DNA from: Zerene cesonia | Lineage: Eukaryota; Arthropoda; Insecta; Lepidoptera; Pieridae | Length of the DNA: 64,000 nt | Direction of reading: 5' to 3' | Assembly (NCBI RefSeq): GCF_012273895.1 | Contig: NC_052111.1 | Location: forward strand, 7,130,001-7,194,000 | In this document: one piece after another, positions 61,456-64,000 of the stretch | Layout: the number at the start of each line of letters is the position of its first letter | How positions within the stretch are numbered: the first letter of the stretch is position 1 | Position numbers and translations under genes: made by a program | Notes under the pieces: generated by a model | Told to the model about the DNA's origin: nothing | The model's database searches: none | Seen by the model: only the letters and a program-made list of their open reading frames with translations

Positions 61456-64000
61456 ATGGCTGACAATCTGATTCAAAAGTCACATAAAACTAGTGAAAAA
61501 AACAAGTATAACAACGTTGTTCATCGTACTACAAGTGAATCTCTTCGGCTGAACGAGTCAGAGAAGGGAGTGACTCACCCGACAAGTCTTCAATCCGCTC
61601 ATAACCCAAGGAAAATATCTTCCTTTCAGATCACCAGTGTGACTGTTGGCTCTCGGGTGAGCACTGATGCAGGAGAGGACTCCGCCGACGATCTAGACGA
61701 ATCTCACACCGACGACATTTCCAGGGTGACCGACATAGAGAATGAAACACCGAGTTACTCCGAGGACACATTCTCGAAAGACGATGTGTTTTACAACGCA
61801 TCGAGTGCATCGCTAGGTTGTGCGCCAGTTATTCCGACTAGTTCCCAGTACGGTCTTGCGATTGTCGGCCAGGACAACAACACTTCCCAGCCTGGAGGAG
61901 CAGTGCCAAATAGTAATAACACAGAAGTTAATGACATGCATGTCAGTGTAACGAACGCCGGGACCGGCAGCATTATCAATCTAATAGGTAATGCTGCTAA
62001 ACCGCAAGAAGGTATGAAAGAAATTCAAGAACACGTTAGAAATGAAAGATTTAAAGTAGTTAAAATAGAAAGTACGGAACCATTCCGTCGTGGCAGGTGG
62101 ATGTGCATGGATTATCTAGATCATACTACAACTCAACAGAATACTCCTATCACCTTAAATAATAACATAGACGTAACTGAGACAGGAACATTGCAAGCTC
62201 CAGACAGTGGTGTTGTGATTAATGATAGCCAACATGATGATATGTGCAATGATCTGACAAGTAAAGGGCCTAAGGAACAAGTGAGTGTACCAGTGCAACA
62301 AATAGACCAGAGTGTTCAGAAACAATTTCCTATGGCGTCCCCTGGTCAATCGTTGACACAACCAATTAATATAGTTCAACAGCAAATGCCTGTAAATCAA
62401 TCAGTATCTGTGCAGTCCCCGCCGATGGAGATGCCTCAACAAATGACAAATCAGAATATGCAAACTAACCAGCAAGTTGGGCAGCAACATCCCCAGAGTA
62501 TGACACATATCACCATGCAGAATACGCAGGGTCATCCTCAGCCCCCACAACAGCAACAAGTGCAACAAATTCCACAGAGCTTCCCGCAACACCAATTGCA
62601 ACAAGTCATTGCACAGTCTCAGACTATGGCTATGCAGCAGATACCCATGCACCAACAAATGCCACAGCAAATGCAGCAAATTCCTAACCAACAAATGCAG
62701 CAAATTAGCCAACATATTCCACAAGCACAGATCCCTAATATGCAAATTCAACAGCAAATACCACAAATGCAGGGTATTCCAAACCAGGGGCAAATGCCCC
62801 AAGTTACTGCCCAACAGCCACAAATGCAACAAATTCAAATGCAGCCAATGCAAGGTCAGCCGAACCCGCAGCAAATTCACCAGATGCAACAGGCCCAGAT
62901 TCCAAATATGGGACAGAGTCACCATATGCAAGGACAACAACCTATGGGCCCACCACAAGCTCAATTGCAACATTTGTCTAGTCAGGCCCAAATTCAAGCA
63001 TTACAAAATCAACAAATACCAAATCACATCCAGCAAATGCAAATTCCTACTCAGCTAACGGCTCCTAACCAACAGATTTCCCAAATGCAGCAACAAATGC
63101 ATCAAATATCTACTCAGCCACAGCAATCTGTTGTCGCTGGGATGCATCCACAAATGCAGCAACAAGGAATGCCTGTGCCACAACCTCAGTATAATCAAGC
63201 GGTTAACCAGCAGGCTAATCAATCAATGATAAGTGCTACTATGCCATCATCACAACAAACTATGGTACAGCCTCAACACAGTGTTCCTCAATATCACACT
63301 CAACAATCTCAGATGAGTCAACAGGGGCAGACATTGCCACAGGAGGTGCTGACAAATATAGTTACATCACAGCAAGGTGCCACTTTACCTTCCAATCTTC
63401 AACCGATGGTCACCCAACCGCAAGGATCAACTTTACCAGCGAATCTCCAAAGCTTAGCTAGCCAGCAGCAAGCTCCAGTGCACACAATGGCTGCTCAACA
63501 AGGAAATGTGCCACAAGGAAATATTCAATTAATGACAGGCGCTCCGCAAAACATACAGATGACCCTCGATGGAAATCAGCCCAGCATGCAGATGCCTGCT
63601 TCTGATCCTATATACATGCAACAAGCTGGTGTTGGTCAACAGTTGCCAACACATATGACTCAACCGCAAAACATTTTGCAACAGCAAGTGCCCGGGCAGG
63701 GGCAGATGGGAGGCGTACAATATGTTCCTAACCAAGCAGTGCCGCAGGTGTCTATGGCGCACCAGAACATTCCGATGTCTATGCAGCAAAGCATGCCCGT
63801 CGGAATGGGCGGCGGAGTGCACGCAAACGTGGTGCAATCGCAGACCAGCATGGGTCTGACATACGGTGGAGTTGTGCCGGTGATATCTCAGAGCAGCGTC
63901 GCCCCCGTGGAGTCGACGGTGTCGGGCACCAACTCGCCGGTGGTGTCGATGCCAGTCAGCTCGACCGCGTACGTACCTAGCGCGGCGCAGCCCGGCCACG
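61456..64000 (+). CDS. bun: Protein bunched, long isoform (TSC22 family), N-terminal exon, incomplete
   Basis: The frame is open from ATG at 61456 to the window edge (848 codons) with no stop, so the gene continues beyond. Two hallmarks of the long TSC22D/Bunched isoforms are present: KISSFQITSVTVGSR (about 53-67) and FKVVKIESTEPFRRGRWMCM (199-218), followed by DYLD. In Drosophila the second motif binds the adaptor Madm and the long isoform promotes growth. Between them is an acidic/Ser-rich segment. From about residue 255 onward the protein is extremely Gln- and Met-rich (repeated QQMPQQMQQI-type runs), low complexity and probably disordered, turning Ser/Val/Pro-rich near the edge. The TSC-box and leucine zipper, shared by all isoforms, must lie in later exons outside. 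Long frames on the opposite strand are reflections of the CAA/CAG codons. Confidence 0.93.
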   Translation, partial: MADNLIQKSHKTSEKNKYNNVVHRTTSESLRLNESEKGVTHPTSLQSAHNPRKISSFQITSVTVGSRVSTDAGEDSADDLDESHTDDISRVTDIENETPSYSEDTFSKDDVFYNASSASLGCAPVIPTSSQYGLAIVGQDNNTSQPGGAVPNSNNTEVNDMHVSVTNAGTGSIINLIGNAAKPQEGMKEIQEHVRNERFKVVKIESTEPFRRGRWMCMDYLDHTTTQQNTPITLNNNIDVTETGTLQAPDSGVVINDSQHDDMCNDLTSKGPKEQVSVPVQQIDQSVQKQFPMASPGQSLTQPINIVQQQMPVNQSVSVQSPPMEMPQQMTNQNMQTNQQVGQQHPQSMTHITMQNTQGHPQPPQQQQVQQIPQSFPQHQLQQVIAQSQTMAMQQIPMHQQMPQQMQQIPNQQMQQISQHIPQAQIPNMQIQQQIPQMQGIPNQGQMPQVTAQQPQMQQIQMQPMQGQPNPQQIHQMQQAQIPNMGQSHHMQGQQPMGPPQAQLQHLSSQAQIQALQNQQIPNHIQQMQIPTQLTAPNQQISQMQQQMHQISTQPQQSVVAGMHPQMQQQGMPVPQPQYNQAVNQQANQSMISATMPSSQQTMVQPQHSVPQYHTQQSQMSQQGQTLPQEVLTNIVTSQQGATLPSNLQPMVTQPQGSTLPANLQSLASQQQAPVHTMAAQQGNVPQGNIQLMTGAPQNIQMTLDGNQPSMQMPASDPIYMQQAGVGQQLPTHMTQPQNILQQQVPGQGQMGGVQYVPNQAVPQVSMAHQNIPMSMQQSMPVGMGGGVHANVVQSQTSMGLTYGGVVPVISQSSVAPVESTVSGTNSPVVSMPVSSTAYVPSAAQPGH

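Noticed and set aside
62401..63999. Long minus-strand and out-of-frame open frames rich in Leu/Trp/His or Lys/Cys/Ser
   Set aside because: They are reflections of the Gln-rich bunched frame (CAA/CAG read backward or shifted), which carries the conserved family motifs.
1..64000. CRISPR arrays, operons, ribosome binding sites, riboswitches, bacterial mobile elements
   Set aside because: None seen. The gene structure is eukaryotic throughout.

Overview
The window is AT-rich animal nuclear DNA, almost certainly from a moth or butterfly (Lepidoptera). Coding exons are short and split by GT-AG introns. Two genes are recognisable insect developmental regulators (ken and bunched). Lipocalins of the apolipoprotein D type are present, and the intergenic DNA carries short interspersed repeats of kinds common in Lepidoptera: RTE-like ends with the 'ccgcggtttcacccgcg' signature, a SINE containing 'cgcctgatggtaagcg', and short Helitron-like elements. 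No bacterial features, CRISPR arrays, rRNA or convincing tRNA genes were seen.

Layout. (1) 1-3.38 kb: upstream DNA, nothing recognised. (2) 3.4-28 kb, + strand: the BTB/zinc-finger repressor gene ken. A GC-rich candidate first exon with TATA box and initiator lies at 3.4-3.7 kb, then an intron of about 20 kb, then four exons at 23.7-25.95 kb and a long AU-rich 3' region. (3) 28-33.7 kb: gene-free, rich in repeats, including a decayed LINE reverse transcriptase. (4) 33.8-37.5 kb and 44.9-48.2 kb, + strand: two tandem, divergent paralogous secreted lipocalins, separated by 7.6 kb of repeat-rich DNA. The first has a long Met/Lys/Glu/Pro-rich tail. (5) 51.0-59.6 kb, - strand: a 14-exon MFSD6-like membrane transporter. 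Its first coding exon and last two coding exons were found only by matching splice sites and reading phase. (6) 61.2 kb to the end, + strand: the long first coding exon of bunched (TSC22 family). It is still open at the window edge, so the TSC-box/leucine zipper lies outside.

The transporter and bunched are head to head, with about 1.8 kb between their coding starts. No pathway links all five genes. ken and bunched are regulators of development and growth, the lipocalins are secreted carriers of small hydrophobic ligands, and the transporter is an integral membrane protein of uncertain substrate. All exon models come from reading splice sites and phase by eye. Gene names rest on recognising conserved motifs, not on a database search.
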